Shown here: one piece after another, positions 43,210 to 55,270 of the stretch
How the letters are laid out: each line of letters opens with the position of its first letter
Numbering within the stretch: position 1 is the stretch's first letter
Assembly (NCBI RefSeq): GCF_009905375.1
Contig: NC_133648.1
Location: 89,840,631 to 89,904,630 of the forward strand
Direction of reading: 5' to 3'
DNA from: Apium graveolens
Taxonomy: Eukaryota; Streptophyta; Magnoliopsida; Apiales; Apiaceae
Length of the DNA stretch: 64,000 bases
Notes under the pieces: model-generated
Database searches by the model: none
What the model was told of the DNA's origin: nothing
The model's input: only the letters and a program-made list of their open reading frames with translations
Position numbers and translations under genes: made by a program

Positions 43210-43725
43210 TGTCAAGTGGTATTTATATCCACATAGAACGCTCTATAAAGGCTTGAATTGGTGTTTTAAACTCAAGCTATTTGTGTATTTGATGCGTTTG
43301 TAGTGTTTTTGCATTTCAGGCATAGTTGAAGTAATTAGGAGGTTTAGCATTGCAATGGTGCTAAAATGGTGTTAGGGAGGTGTTTTGAATAGATTGCTCG
43401 TGAAATGCCATCTCAAACCAGTCAAGAAAACAAGCTGAAGAAGAAATTCCAAAATGTCAGCGCGCCCCCGCTGTAATAGCGCGCGGCCACGCCAGAACTA
43501 TAGAGAGACAGCGCGCCCGCGCGATGTGACAGCGCGCCCGCGCTGGAACAACGCACGGCCATACCAGGACGAAAACTGAGAATCCTGTTTCAAGTAGAGA
43601 ACTGATGTTCTAGACTTCTAATCTGCATGGGCTGCTATATAATGATAACTTAAGGTCATTTTTCATAAGAAGCACGTAACAGAGATTAAGGAGAAGACGA
43701 CGAGAGTACCTAGGAGCACAAATAA
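43210..43725 (+). mobile_element. Athila-2 3' LTR, first part
   Basis: Starts TGTCAAGTGGTATTTATATC and contains a GC-rich cassette (43457-43568) and a TATA box (TATATAAT, 43636-43643). It is interrupted at 43726 by the LARD and continues at 50455. Confidence 0.85.
43457..43568 (+). repeat. GC-rich cassette in Athila-2 LTR U3
   Basis: Four to five imperfect units such as AGCGCGCCCGCGCTGGAA, about 70 nt upstream of the TATA box. The spacer cassette at 40418-40545 shares GCGCGCCCGCGCTGGA exactly. Confidence 0.85.
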
Positions 43726-46417
43726 TGTAACGCCCCCAAATCCGGGGTCAAAGGATTTGGTCGTCACTATGAAACCTCAATCCAAAATAATCTATTAAAT
43801 CAATAAATAAATGCCAATAGCTCAAATATAGCATCTGTGACCCTAAACTACAACAAGATCTTTTTAGGTTACAGTTCTAGAAACAAGATATCCAGATTCC
43901 ACAAAAAAATTTCACTTTCTTTTAAAACTCTTTCCAGTAATTCCAAACCTTAAAACTTAACCCGCTAGTATAACTTCGAAAAGAAGTATACTAGGCCCAA
44001 ATACAATAAACAACTATAACATAATATAATATAAACAACTATAACATAATATAATATAAACAACTTTACACAATAAAACTTACACTAGTCCGCAAACCCT
44101 GGACCAACCACCTTCCAAAAGCTTCTTATTTGCTTCCTTGAATTACGTGGTTAAACAGTGTAAGCTAATCCTCATTGGAGGTTAAATTTGAAAACATGCA
44201 AGTATGAGCGAAAGAAATGCTCAGCAAGTTCATTATAGCATATATATGGTTGTTTGATATAAAAACTGACATCTGCACTAGAGCAGAAAATTTAAAATCA
44301 TAATTGCTGAATCAGAAAATTTTAGTTAAGGGATCCCAGAATTGGTTCCTTAAATGTATTAAAAATCCTTTTCGATATTTTGAGCAAAATGCTTAAGCAA
44401 TACTTTGAATCTTGACGAGAATAAAACTCGTAAAACAGTGTTTACGGAAATATCGTAAACAACAATAACATGAAACAATGATTATGGACTGAATCATAAA
44501 CTTTATTCAAAACCGAACTCTTGATATTAATACTTATTTTGTTGTCATATCAAATTAGATATCAATACGAACTTTGATGCTTACAACATCCTATACGGAA
44601 GTCAGCATCAATCATCTATACTAATACCACCTTTGATATTTAACAACAAAGTAAGTATCAACATAAATCAACAACTGAATCAAAACTGCATTTCATCTTT
44701 AATCCAAAATAGAAACAGTTGATAAACCATTTATTCTATGATTATCAAAAAAATTTAGAAACAACAGTTTAGATTGGATCCAATTATATTTCATGTTGTT
44801 CCTGATGATCAGTCATGAAACAGCACCGTTATCCCGCAGCCATACCGTGAATATAGGTACTACCCGTATCCCGAAGCCATATGGTACCTATAGGGCGCCA
44901 TAAAAGGCATATATTCGCCTTGAAAGATATTACAGCTGGACCGATATCTCGATCACCTATACTGTAACCAGTAACCATCCAATCTTAAAACCTTTTTTAT
45001 TAAAAAGGGGTCATAATAATCGACACCCTTATAAATTTTTATTCCCCCATTCACTTGGGTAGGAATACTCGCAACCAAATCATTTTTCTTAAAATCCAAA
45101 ACATTTTTAAATCCAGTAATTTGATAAAAAAAACATTTAACTATTCTAAACATAGAATAATAGAGAGTACTTGCATAATAAGTATTTAATTCAGCGATAT
45201 GTAAAATATTTATCGATTCTAAACTGAGAATAGGGAAAGCAATACTTGCATAATGGGATTCAAAATAAATATCACTTGAACAATAAGTGATGATAGGGAT
45301 ACTTGCCTTTGAGATTTAGCAGTTAGTCACACTCGTAACGAAAAATCTATTCTGACATTCTGTCTCAGAACATCACCGTCTCTTATTCCAATAATTCACT
45401 GATATGTTGTTCCTGCGATTGCTAGAAGCTTGATAGCTAACACTATCCCGTTTTACTCTTTATCTAACATCTGGTGCTGATCATCTCGAGCAATCCATAT
45501 CTTGATTTCTGCACTAAAATGGTTGATTGATTCAAAAAGTACTTTTCGAGAGCTTCGATTTGATATATTGCACGCTTCAATCGGAGTTCGATAACGCTTT
45601 CGTTTGTGCGTTTGATTCTCAAGAACGTAACGAATAATTAGGGTTTTCTCTGTAAATTATATATTGTTACTGACTGATTATGATTAAACGAATAAAATGA
45701 AATAATAAAAGGGCTATATATATTTATGGAATATTGGTTCGTGTTGGATCGTAAATGATCGATAAATTGGTTGCTTAGTCGCTAAGTAACTGCAAAATGA
45801 TCCGAAAATAGATTACTTAGCCGCTAAGTAACTATAAAAAGGATATAATTTAATACCATATTTGGATAATTATCAAAACCGAGCTTCTTATAAAACACCA
45901 TATGAGAAAATAATGTAAAAATATTCCGTCTCTCGAGAATACGAGTTTTATACATGACATCACAAAATGATCTACCGAAATGATTATCGTATCGAAAATT
46001 GTACGCCGGGATGCATACGGGTCAAACCGTAACCCGGATTGAAAAAGTTAAAACACAGAAAATGTCTGGAATTACCAGATTAGGTTAGGAAGGAGTTTTC
46101 GGAAGAGTTTCGGGTTGTGAAAACATAAAAACGGTTGAGGTTGGACGATTCCCGGTTTTTATAAAATAGTTTTGTAATTATACAAGGAAATAATTATTAA
46201 ATCTGTAAATCATTATAAAATCATATAACGATCTAAAAATTACTAGAAAAATACCATAATTATCTATACTTTATTGTGCACATATAAAAATTAAAATACT
46301 CAAATAATATCACATATAAACATCCAAACATCAATTCCAACTATCATATAATTCACTAAAATTCATATAAACAATTCCAAATAATTATAATAATATCTGA
46401 AAATATGGGATATTACA
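43726..46417 (-). mobile_element. LARD 3' LTR
   Basis: 2692 bp and highly similar to 47802-50454. It carries an extra tandem copy of about 28-33 bp (CAACTATAACATAATATAAT-type, 44019-44070). A TATA region lies at 45714-45727 (minus strand ATAAATATATATAG). Confidence 0.9.
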
Positions 46418-47801
46418 ATCTAGCCCCCTTATGAGGATTCCGTCCTCGGAATCAGTAGATTAGCACTAAGGGTCTTGTTACCAACTTCCGAATTTTGCAT
46501 ACGCAATTTTTTCCTCAAAATTTCTAATAACACTGCAATTCCTTATAGCACACAGTTATCATGTGAGCTTCACTCCGCACTATTGTTCTTTCCACCTACC
46601 TTTTGACCAATTTCTTAATAGAATCACTTTTATTGATAGAGAGAAAGAAGAATAGAAAGAAAGATAAAGAGAAAGAAAAAGAAAGAGAGGTAGAGATAAA
46701 TAGAGAGAGAAATACAAAAATAGACTAACTTCATTATATGCCAATGATATTCTAACCACATTGCAATCCACTGTCGCTCGTGGAGATTTCATCCAAAAGT
46801 CTTACTTTCCATTGACCTGGGTAACTCATCTCAACTTGATTGGCATACCTTCGTATATTTGAGATAATAAAATCATGGAATTTCAAAGAGAAAAGAATTT
46901 CATATCATAACAAGACCAAAATCTGAATTTTGAAAAAGTATTGTTGAAAGAAAAGAATAACTGAGAGATCAATATGATCAAATGAACTTGGTATTGCGTG
47001 CCCAAATTAAGACAGTACTAAAGGTTGCTAACCTTCTTGTAGTCATAACACACACAAGTGATGGCGTCTCATCCAACTCATATCACACAGATAGGTATAC
47101 CTTGTGTCCCCTATAGTTAGGGTTGTTCATCTCAGTCTGGATGAAAGAATATCAAAGGAATCCGAAATCAAATAAATAAAACTGGAAAGATTTCAAAGAT
47201 GATATTTCTAAAGGAAATGAAATCCAGAGAATAAAATTCTGGCACAAAATAAGCAAGTGGTGTCACATCACCAAGAAACTATCCATATAAGAAAAGTGGA
47301 AGTTAATTTATCGTAACTTGGCAGAGCTATCAAAACCTGAAAATAGGTTTCATGACAGCCTCTGGCACAGTACGTGATTGAAAACGGGTGTTATGGACTA
47401 TGCCATTTAACAGATACTTCTTTTTGAGAGATGAAAAAAGAATTTATAGAAAGAGAAGGTATTGTCAAGGTCTTAATGCTTATCTTCTTTTTGAACTCTT
47501 CTGTTGACTCATCATCCAATTCTAGATACTTCTTCACATTCTAAGGATATCGATAATCTCCATCGTCGTCGAATCGTAGTAGCCTCAGAAGATTCCCCAA
47601 TAAAGCTTTGCAGCTACCAGGAGTTTGGTCTAGCTCATCACAACCATCTCAAACGAATGCGCCTATCTTAGCTTACTCATTGGTACTATATCCAATAGTC
47701 CAACAGGAACTCAATATGAGCTCAAACGTCCTCACATAGCTATACACACTCCTACACACTCTCGTTTCTAGTTTACTATAACCTCAGCTCTGATACCAAC
47801 C
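46418..47801 (-). other. LARD internal region, non-coding
   Basis: On the minus strand it starts with the PBS (TGGTATCAGAGC, 47788-47799) and ends with a PPT-like run (ATAAGGGGGCTAGAT, 46418-46432) preceded by CCGAGGACGGAATCC. Stops are frequent in all frames. A purine-rich low-complexity tract (GAAA/GAGA) spans about 46637-46726. Confidence 0.8.
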
Positions 47802-50454
47802 TGTAACGCCCCCAAATCCGGGGTCAGAGGATTTGATCGTCACTATGAAACCTCAATCCAATAAAATCTGTTAAATCAATAAATAAATGCCAACAGCTCA
47901 AATATAGCATTTGTGACCCCAAATTACACCAAGATCTTTTTTAGGTTACAGTTCTAGAAACAAGATATCCATATTCCAAAAATAAATTTTCACTTTCATT
48001 TAAAACTCTTTTCAATAATTCCAAACCTTAAAACTTAACCCGCTAGTATAACTTCGAAAAAAGTATATTAGGCCCAAATACAATAAACAACTATAACATA
48101 ATATGATATAAACAACTTTACACAATAGAACTTACACTAGTCTGCAAACCCTGGACCAACCACCTTCTAAAAGCTTATTATTTGCTTCCTTGAATTACGT
48201 GGTTAAACAGTGCAAGCTAATCCTCACTGGAGGTTAAATTTGAAAACAGGAAAGTATGAGCGAAAGATATGCTCAGCAAGTTCATTATAGCATATATATG
48301 GTTGTTTGATATAAAAACTGACATCTGCACTAGGGCAGAACATTTAAAATCATAATTGCTGAATCAGAAAATTTTAGTTAAGGAAACCCAGAATTGGTTC
48401 CTTAAATGTATTAAAAATCCTTTTCGATATTTTGAGCAAAATGCTTTAGCAATACTTTGAATCTTGACGAGAATAAAACTCCTAAAACAGTGTTTATGGA
48501 AATATGGTAAACAACAATAACATGAAACAATGATTATGGACTGAATCATAAACTTTATTCAAAACCGAACTCTTGATATTAAAACTTATTTTGTTGTCAT
48601 ATCAAATTAGATATCAATACTAACTTTGATGCTTACAACATCCCATACTGAAATCAACATCAATCATCTATAGTAATACCACATTTGATATTTAACAACA
48701 AATAAGTATCAGCATAAATCAATAACTGAATCAAAACTGCATTTCATCTTTAATCTAAAACAGAAACAATTGTTAAACCATTTATTCTATGATTATCAAA
48801 ACAATTTAGAAGCAACAGTTTAGATTGGATCCAATTATATTTCATGATAATCCTGATGATCAGTCACGAAACAACACCGATATCCAGCAGCCATACCGTA
48901 AATATAGGTACTACCCGTATCCCGCAGCCATACAGTACCTATAGGGCGCCATAAAAGGCATATATTCACCTTGAAAGATATTACAGCTGGACCGATGTCT
49001 CGATCACCTATGCTGTAACCAGTAACCATCCAATCTTAAAACCTTTTTATTAAAAAGGGGTCATAATAATCGACACCCTTATAAATTTTTATTCCCCCAT
49101 TCACTTGGGTAGGAATACTCGCAACCAAATCATTTTTCTCAAAATCCAAAATATTTATAAATACAGTAATTTGATAAAAAAAACATTTAACTACTCTAAA
49201 CATAAAATATCAGAGAGTACTTGCATAATAAGCATTTAATTCAACGATATGTAAAACATTTATCGATTCTAAACTGAGAATAGGGAAAGCAATACTTGCA
49301 TAATGGGATTCAAAATAAATATCACTTGAACAATAAGTGATGATAGGGATACTTGCCTTTGAGATTTAGCAGTTAGTCACACTCGTAACGACACATCTAT
49401 TCTGACATTCTGTCTCAAAACATCACCGTCTTTTATTTCAACAATTCACTGATATGCTGCTCCTGCGATTGCTAGAAGCTTGATAGCCAACACTATCCCG
49501 CTTTACTCTTTCTCCAACATCTGGTGCTAATCGTCTCGAGCGATCCATATCTTGATTTATGCACTAAAATGGTTGATTGATTCAGAAAGTACTTTTCGAG
49601 AGCTTCGATTTGATATATTGCACGCTTGAATCGGAGTTCGATAACGCTTTCGTTTGTGCATTTGATTCTCAAGAACGTAACGAATAATTAGGGTTTTCTC
49701 TGTAAATTCTATATTGTTACTGACTGATTATGATTAAATGAATAAAATAAAATAATAAAAGGGCTATATATATTTATGGAATATTGGTTCGTGTTGGATC
49801 GATAAATTGGTTGTTTAGTCGCTAAGTAACTGCAAAACGATCCGAAAATAGATTACTTAGCCGCTAAGTAACTATAAAAACGATACGATTTAATACCATA
49901 TTTGGATAATTATCAAAACCGAGCTTCTTATAAATCACCATATGAGAAAATAATGTAAGAATATCTTGTCTCTCGAGAATACGAGTTTTATTGATCTACC
50001 GAAATGATTATCGTATCGAAAATTGTACCCCGGGACGCATACGGGTCAAACCGTAACCCGAATTGAAAAGGTTAAAACACGGAAAATATCCCAAATTACT
50101 AGATTAGGTTAGCAAGGAGTTTTCGGAATAGTTTCGGGTTGTAAAAATGTAAAAACGGTTGAGGTTGGACGATTCCCGATTTTTATAAAATAGTTTTGTA
50201 ATTATACAAGGAAATAATTATTAAATCTGTAAATCATTATAAAATCATATAACGATATAAAAATTACCAGAAAAATACCATGATTATCTATACTTTATTC
50301 TGCACATATAAAAATTAAAATACTCAAATAATATCACATATAAATATCCAAACATCAATTCCAACTATCATATAATTTACTAAAATTCACATAAAATCAT
50401 ATAAACAATTCCAAATAATTATAATAATAATATCTGAAAATATGGGATATTACA
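47802..50454 (-). mobile_element. LARD 5' LTR
   Basis: 2653 bp; starts TGTAACGCCCC next to the PBS and ends GATATTACA. Compared with the 3' LTR it lacks the extra tandem copy and about 20 bp near 49990 (the ACATGACATCACAAAA segment). Confidence 0.9.
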
Positions 50455-51411
50455 AATACAACCAAGGCGAAGAGAATCTAGTTTATTCTTGTGATTCTTT
50501 GTTTTAAGTTGTAATCTTGGATGCTAGTTTTCTTGTTTATTGAACCTATTACTCTTGTTTAACGTACTTTGGTTTTATATTCAATTTATAAAGACTTAGT
50601 TATTGCTTTCATCGGAACCCACGGTGATGATGAGTTCGGTTATGAGCTAATCGTTATCGTGGGATTCTAACGGATTCACTTATGGATTTCTTTAGTTAAT
50701 TTATTTCGATACCTTAGTGTGTGGTGACTATATGATATCTTAGTATAGGTTGTGCTTATTCGTCTTATGAGCGTCGCGAACTTATAAGATAACGTGTTAA
50801 TCTATATTGAAGAGAAAGTGAATATAGAGGTTTAGAACTTGCCATGCTAGCATAGGTTCATGTATTTGATATGCATGATTCGTAGGTAATTTTAACCATC
50901 TTACTTGCCTTATGTAACCATGATAGATAACTTGCACATTAACCGTTATGTGGTCAAATTCTATAGACATATAGGGTCTCAATATAATTGGTGTTTATTC
51001 AGCTTCTATCTCTTTTGTGGATGTCTGGTAGTAGGGTATTCGTACAACGAAAGTTGGCGTTTACTAGTTTCGTGTTATCTGATTAGTGTCGTCACCATTG
51101 CATGCTAAGGTTAAGAACAAAAAAGGCTATTGAATGAAGTATTTAATGAAGTTAGAATCCCATGTTTGTGTTATATATTTAAAATAACTTTAATTCTCTT
51201 AGTTAATATTAGTTAGTATAATCTCGTAGTTATAAACAATCTCAACTTGTTATCATCTTAGCATTGAATAATAACCATACCATTGTTGCATAAGTGCATA
51301 AATTGAAGTTAATCTAAAAGAGTCTCTGTGGGAATGAACTAGAAATAATTATATATTACTTGTGAACCCGTATACTTGCGTGTAATATTAGCGCGTGTTT
51401 TCGCCCTAACA
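50455..51411 (+). mobile_element. Athila-2 3' LTR, second part
   Basis: Continues the Athila LTR after the LARD. It contains CAGCTTCTATCTCTTTTGTG and GTTGGCGTTTACTAG, also found in the 5' fragment at 23329, and ends CGCCCTAACA at 51411. Together with 43210-43725 it gives about 1.47 kb. Confidence 0.85.
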
Positions 51412-51807
51412 TATAGCAGCCCAATTCGACCAGAAGTCCAGCAGATCAGTATTCTATTAGAAATAGGATTCTTGCAAAATGACCTGGCGCAGCCGCCCTG
51501 GGATCTGGCACGGCCGCTCTGAGTATGGCGCGACCGCTCCCAAGTGTAGCGCGGACGTGCTGAGCTTCTGAAAGAACTTCATTTTCTTCTTTAATGGCCT
51601 TCACTTGCTGGTTTCTTCGCGCACTCAACCAAGGCTTCATCCTAACACTCTTCCAAGCATAAATCATGCAATTTACAGCCCTTCTTCCGAATATGCCCTG
51701 AAATGTAAAACACTATAAAAACATATAAAAAACACACACAACTTGAGTAGAAAACACTGATTCGAGCCTTTAAAAATGTTCTAAGTGGATATAAAGGCCA
51801 CTTATCA
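51412..51807 (-). mobile_element. Athila-3 3' LTR remnant
   Basis: On the minus strand the LTR begins TGATAAGTGGCC at 51807, next to the PPT. It includes a third variant of the GC-rich cassette (51484-51565) and is cut at TATAGCAGCCCA by the Athila-2 LTR end. Confidence 0.8.
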
Positions 51808-52539
51808 CACCCCCAAACTTGAATCGATGCTTGTCCTCAAGCATAACAGACTCAAAAACAAGAATTAAAAATGCATGAATACAACTAACATGAATGCAAT
51901 GATCCCCTCAGAATAACTAAACCAATCAATGAGCAACATCTCAAAGAATGCAATTATTCGCACAAAGTTCAATCAAATCCCACAAATCAACTCCCAAGCC
52001 AGAAACGTGTGTGTGTGCAATTGCTTAACAGATATATCCTCGATACTAGATCAGTAATCATAACTCACCACTCATCAAGGAAATCACAAGTTTATAAACA
52101 GAATAAATGATAAACTCAAAATAACTGACAACACTTCAATTTTATCAGAGTTATACACGGATTCATGCTTTTATTGCTAACACATAACAAACACAAATAT
52201 GCTAATTTGATCGTGCAATGAGTGAGGTCCACAAAAGAATTAGACAATAATACCAATGTAGCGAGCATTAGGTTAGCAGATCCCAAACTATAAAAGCTTT
52301 AGGTCACTAGGCACAAAGTCCCCTGGAACTTAATAACTCGAGTATTAAAGAGCCCACTCATGATTAACTATGCATAACACGTATATTTTTTTCTTTTCTT
52401 TTTTCTTTTTTTTCTTTTTTCTTTTCTTTTTTCTTTTTTTTTCTTTTTTTTCTTTTTTTTTCAACAATTTCTGAACGAGTGTGTTTCGCTCCATCTCGCT
52501 CAACCCTAGACTACTCATATAAATTTGAGCCGGCTACCA
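51808..52539 (-). mobile_element. Athila-3 PPT and 3' spacer remnant
   Basis: PPT GTTTGGGGGTG (minus, 51808-51818) is preceded by the conserved GAGGACAAGCATCGATTCAA. The conserved block and a long pyrimidine run on the plus strand (52384-52462) follow. The homology ends after GAGCCGGCTACC, where copia-B gag begins. Confidence 0.8.
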
Positions 52540-54639
52540 GTATTTTCCTTTGATTAGATCTTAATTCCTCTATACCCTCATACAAAATTTCAATTTTCTC
52601 CCTAATATGTGTTGTTGTGTCACAGTTAACAATATTGTTGTACATAACATTGGCAAGTGACTCTATCAGTATTAGTTGCAGGCCACTATCCAGAAAAAAC
52701 CTTTTCTTTCTCAGGCTCTGTGTATTTTGAGGGGTCTTTAGGGGCAAAATGAGCTGGTATGACCATGTCTCCATTAGTAGATGTTGGATTATAATCGCAG
52801 CGGAGGCATGGCAAAACACTTTTACACACATAAAATCCAAATAAAAGCATATAAATCATGGTAAAAATTCGAGGGATCGAATCTAACCTTTAAAATAATT
52901 CGGAGACAACGATCAGAGATCCTTAGCAGTTGCTCCTCAAGTGTGAAGCACTCCACCGGTATCCACCAAGAAAACGATGTTAAGGAGGAGGAAGGAGGTG
53001 GAGAGAATTGAGTTTTCCAAACTTTTTGGGTTTTGGGGTTCAAATAAAAATAGGGTCTATAATAGTATATTTATAGGCAAAATTTTCAGCTGAAATTTTC
53101 CCATAAATATTATTATTATTATCCCATTTATTATTCTCATTAATAATTAAAACACCTTTTAATTATTAATCCTTTTTCTAAACACTTTAGAAATAATTCT
53201 CTCTCTTGATTTAATTTCCAAAAATTAAATCCTTAATTAATAATATTAAGAACTTTTCTTAATTAATTTATAATCAATTAAATCTCATTTAATCAATTAT
53301 TAAATTTGCCAATTAATTATTTATTTCATAAATAAATAATTATTAGCCATTATTAATTAATTTCTCCACCATTAAATCATTCTCTTTTTATGGTGTGACC
53401 CTGTAGGTTCAATATTAAGCCGGTAGTAGAAATAAATAATAATAAAACTATTTTATTATTATTTATATAAATTCTCTAATTTATTAAATATGATTAATTA
53501 ATTAATCATATTTATTCTACATCGTGAGGGATACTTCTCAGCATATCGCGACTATCCGGATAATATGAATTCACTGCTTAGAATACCAAGAACCTATTCA
53601 GTGAATAGTTACCGTACAATAAACTCCTTCTACCCTACAATGTCCCGATTAAATACAAGGCATGGATCTCGTGTCAAGCCTATCTAATTTAATCACTTGC
53701 TTACCATTTACTATGCGTAGTTCTATGCAAATTAGAAACTCCTTTCTAATTTCATTCACTCTGGCCAGAGATTCCTGAACTAGCATAAGTGGATCAGCCT
53801 TGAACATTCGCTTCCTTCACTGGAAGGGGTAGATCCCTTATTGATCATACACTATCTTCGTGTACAAATTCCTATACCCAGTAGAGCCCTAATAATTATC
53901 CCTGGAGACTAAGAACTAAACCAAAGCATAGTTCAGTGTACACAAGATGACTATGATGACCTCAAGTCTAAGGATATTTGTACAACTATCACTATGTGAA
54001 CAAGTGCTGACACGTGAGTGAACTCCATCAGTTGTTCAGCTGTGCGAGTCATGTTCAGTGAACTTATTCCATAATAAGCACCTACATACTAGCTATAGTG
54101 TCACCACACAAATGTCTATGAGAACAGACATCCTTCATAATGAAGCAAGCATAGTATGTACCGATCTCTGCGGATTATTAATTACCAGTTAGTAATCCTA
54201 CGACCAGGAACTATTTAAGTTTAGAGTTATCATCTTTTAGGTCTCACTATTATGATCTCATCATAATCCATAAAAAGCTTTACTCTAAACTATGGTATAT
54301 CTTATTTAAACACTTAAATAGATAGAGCCCGTAATAAAAACAAAACAAGTCTTTTATTAATATCAATGAAATCAAAACAGATTACACAGGAAGTTATTCC
54401 TAAATCCTAATACATGATTGGACTTAGGACATATTCCTTTCAGTAGACTCATCAACCCTTTCCATGAGAATAAAAGGGACATTCTTAAGAATCTGAATGT
54501 ACAAAGGGTTGGTCATCCTTATGAACAACATAATATTTTTTTCCATAGTGTATAGTTTATTTTATCAAAGGCTGGTATCTTGATACTGCTTATCTTTTGT
54601 GCACTTATTCTTCCAAGATCTTTATCTGTTTACTTTCAG
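52540..54639 (-). pseudogene. Copia-B gag N-terminal fragment, split by a solo LTR
   Basis: 52540-52781 matches the copia-A gag region around 33815-34050 (LQLILIESLANVMYNNIVNC, then EKIEILYEGIEELRSN). 54448-54639 matches the gag start. The solo LTR (52782-54442) separates the two. The fragment ends where Athila-3 sequence starts, so the rest of the element is missing. Confidence 0.8.
52782..54442 (-). mobile_element. Solo LTR of a copia element with perfect target duplication
   Basis: 1661 bp. On the minus strand it runs TGAAAGGAATATGTCCTAAG...CGATTATAATCCAACA. The 5-bp target duplication GTAGA is perfect (52777-52781 and 54443-54447). A minus-strand TATA box (TATAAATATA, 53066-53075) is followed by a leader-like stretch and the GCCTCCGCTGCGA text typical of copia LTR ends. 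No internal region or PBS is present, so it is a solo LTR formed by LTR-LTR recombination. Confidence 0.9.
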
Positions 54640-54651
54640 ATTCTGATACCA
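54640..54651 (-). promoter_or_regulatory. Primer binding site of copia-B
   Basis: The minus strand reads TGGTATCAGAAT, the initiator tRNA-Met type with two changes at its end, two bases from the LTR. Confidence 0.75.
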
Positions 54652-54653
54652 CT

Positions 54654-55270
54654 TGTTAGATATTGAATCCAACACGGGGGGAGGGAGGGTGAATGTGTTT
54701 CTTGGATTTTTAGCTTTCTTAAAATTATTTGGATTGTAGGTGCACAAAGTAGTTAAGATATTGTAGAGATACTATGTTTACAGAATTAATCAACAAGCAC
54801 AATATTTTCAAAACTCACTTAATTTGTATTAATTAAGTTGGTCTTGCTACACATTTTGGTGTTCTTAAGAAAATAAGAACTCAGCTTCTATCTTGAGAGA
54901 ATATAAGAAAATCTAGATATGTTTTGTTACTTATGAATTAAGGATCCATGCATGCTTTATAGGCAGCAACAAGGGTTTACAAAACTTGCACTAAAATGTA
55001 CTAAACTACTTTCTAAAGTAACCTTTTTCTATTTCCATTTCCAGCTTAGCAAATCTGTGCAGGATCTTGCAGGTCTTTGACCACCCTTTGTCTTGTTAAT
55101 TTTGGCCCTTGATCTTGTATTCTTCCAACTACTTTGTTGACTTTTTAATCCAGTATAGATTATTTATTGACTGATAATCTTGAATCTTGAACTTGTCTGC
55201 ATTCTGAATTCGAGAAGTATGTCGAGATCTCCAGTTTGTTCTTTATAGAAGTTACATCTCCATAAGAGGT
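54654..55270 (-). mobile_element. Copia-B 5' LTR, truncated
   Basis: Starts TGTTAGATATTGAATCC and follows the copia-A LTR (AACTCAGCTTCT, GTCGAGATCTCCAGTTTG) until about ACATCTCCATAAG at 55270, where similarity ends. Roughly half of the LTR is missing. Confidence 0.75.

Larger units (their letters stand above)
43726..50454 (-). mobile_element. LARD-type non-autonomous gypsy element in Athila-2 LTR
   Basis: Two ~2.65-kb LTRs flank a 1384-bp internal region without coding capacity. Termini TGTAACGCCCC...GATATTACA, PBS TGGTATCAGAGC and PPT are all on the minus strand. The terminal motif and the GACGGAATCC text near the PPT resemble the Tekay-type element of this window. Target duplication AATAA/AATAC (43721-43725 and 50455-50459) has one mismatch. 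Replication would need enzymes supplied by another chromovirus. Confidence 0.85.
23329..51411 (+). mobile_element. Athila-2, host of two nested elements
   Basis: Pieces in order: 5' LTR fragment (23329-23403), gag N-terminal part, [copia-A], gag C-terminal part, protease, RT, RNase H, integrase (to 40260), spacer with GC cassette, third ORF (40816-42030), non-coding spacer, PPT, 3' LTR start (43210-43725), [LARD], 3' LTR end (50455-51411). Without the insertions it would span about 9.6 kb. It is defective at many points, including RT and integrase active sites. Confidence 0.85.

Noticed and set aside
46580..46792. 70-codon Ser/Leu-rich minus-strand frame
   Set aside because: Produced by the GAAA/GAGA low-complexity tract of the LARD interior.
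52384..52462. Long T/C-rich run considered as a possible poly(A) tail of a LINE or SINE
   Set aside because: The same tract occurs at the equivalent place in Athila-1 and Athila-2, so it belongs to the Athila spacer.
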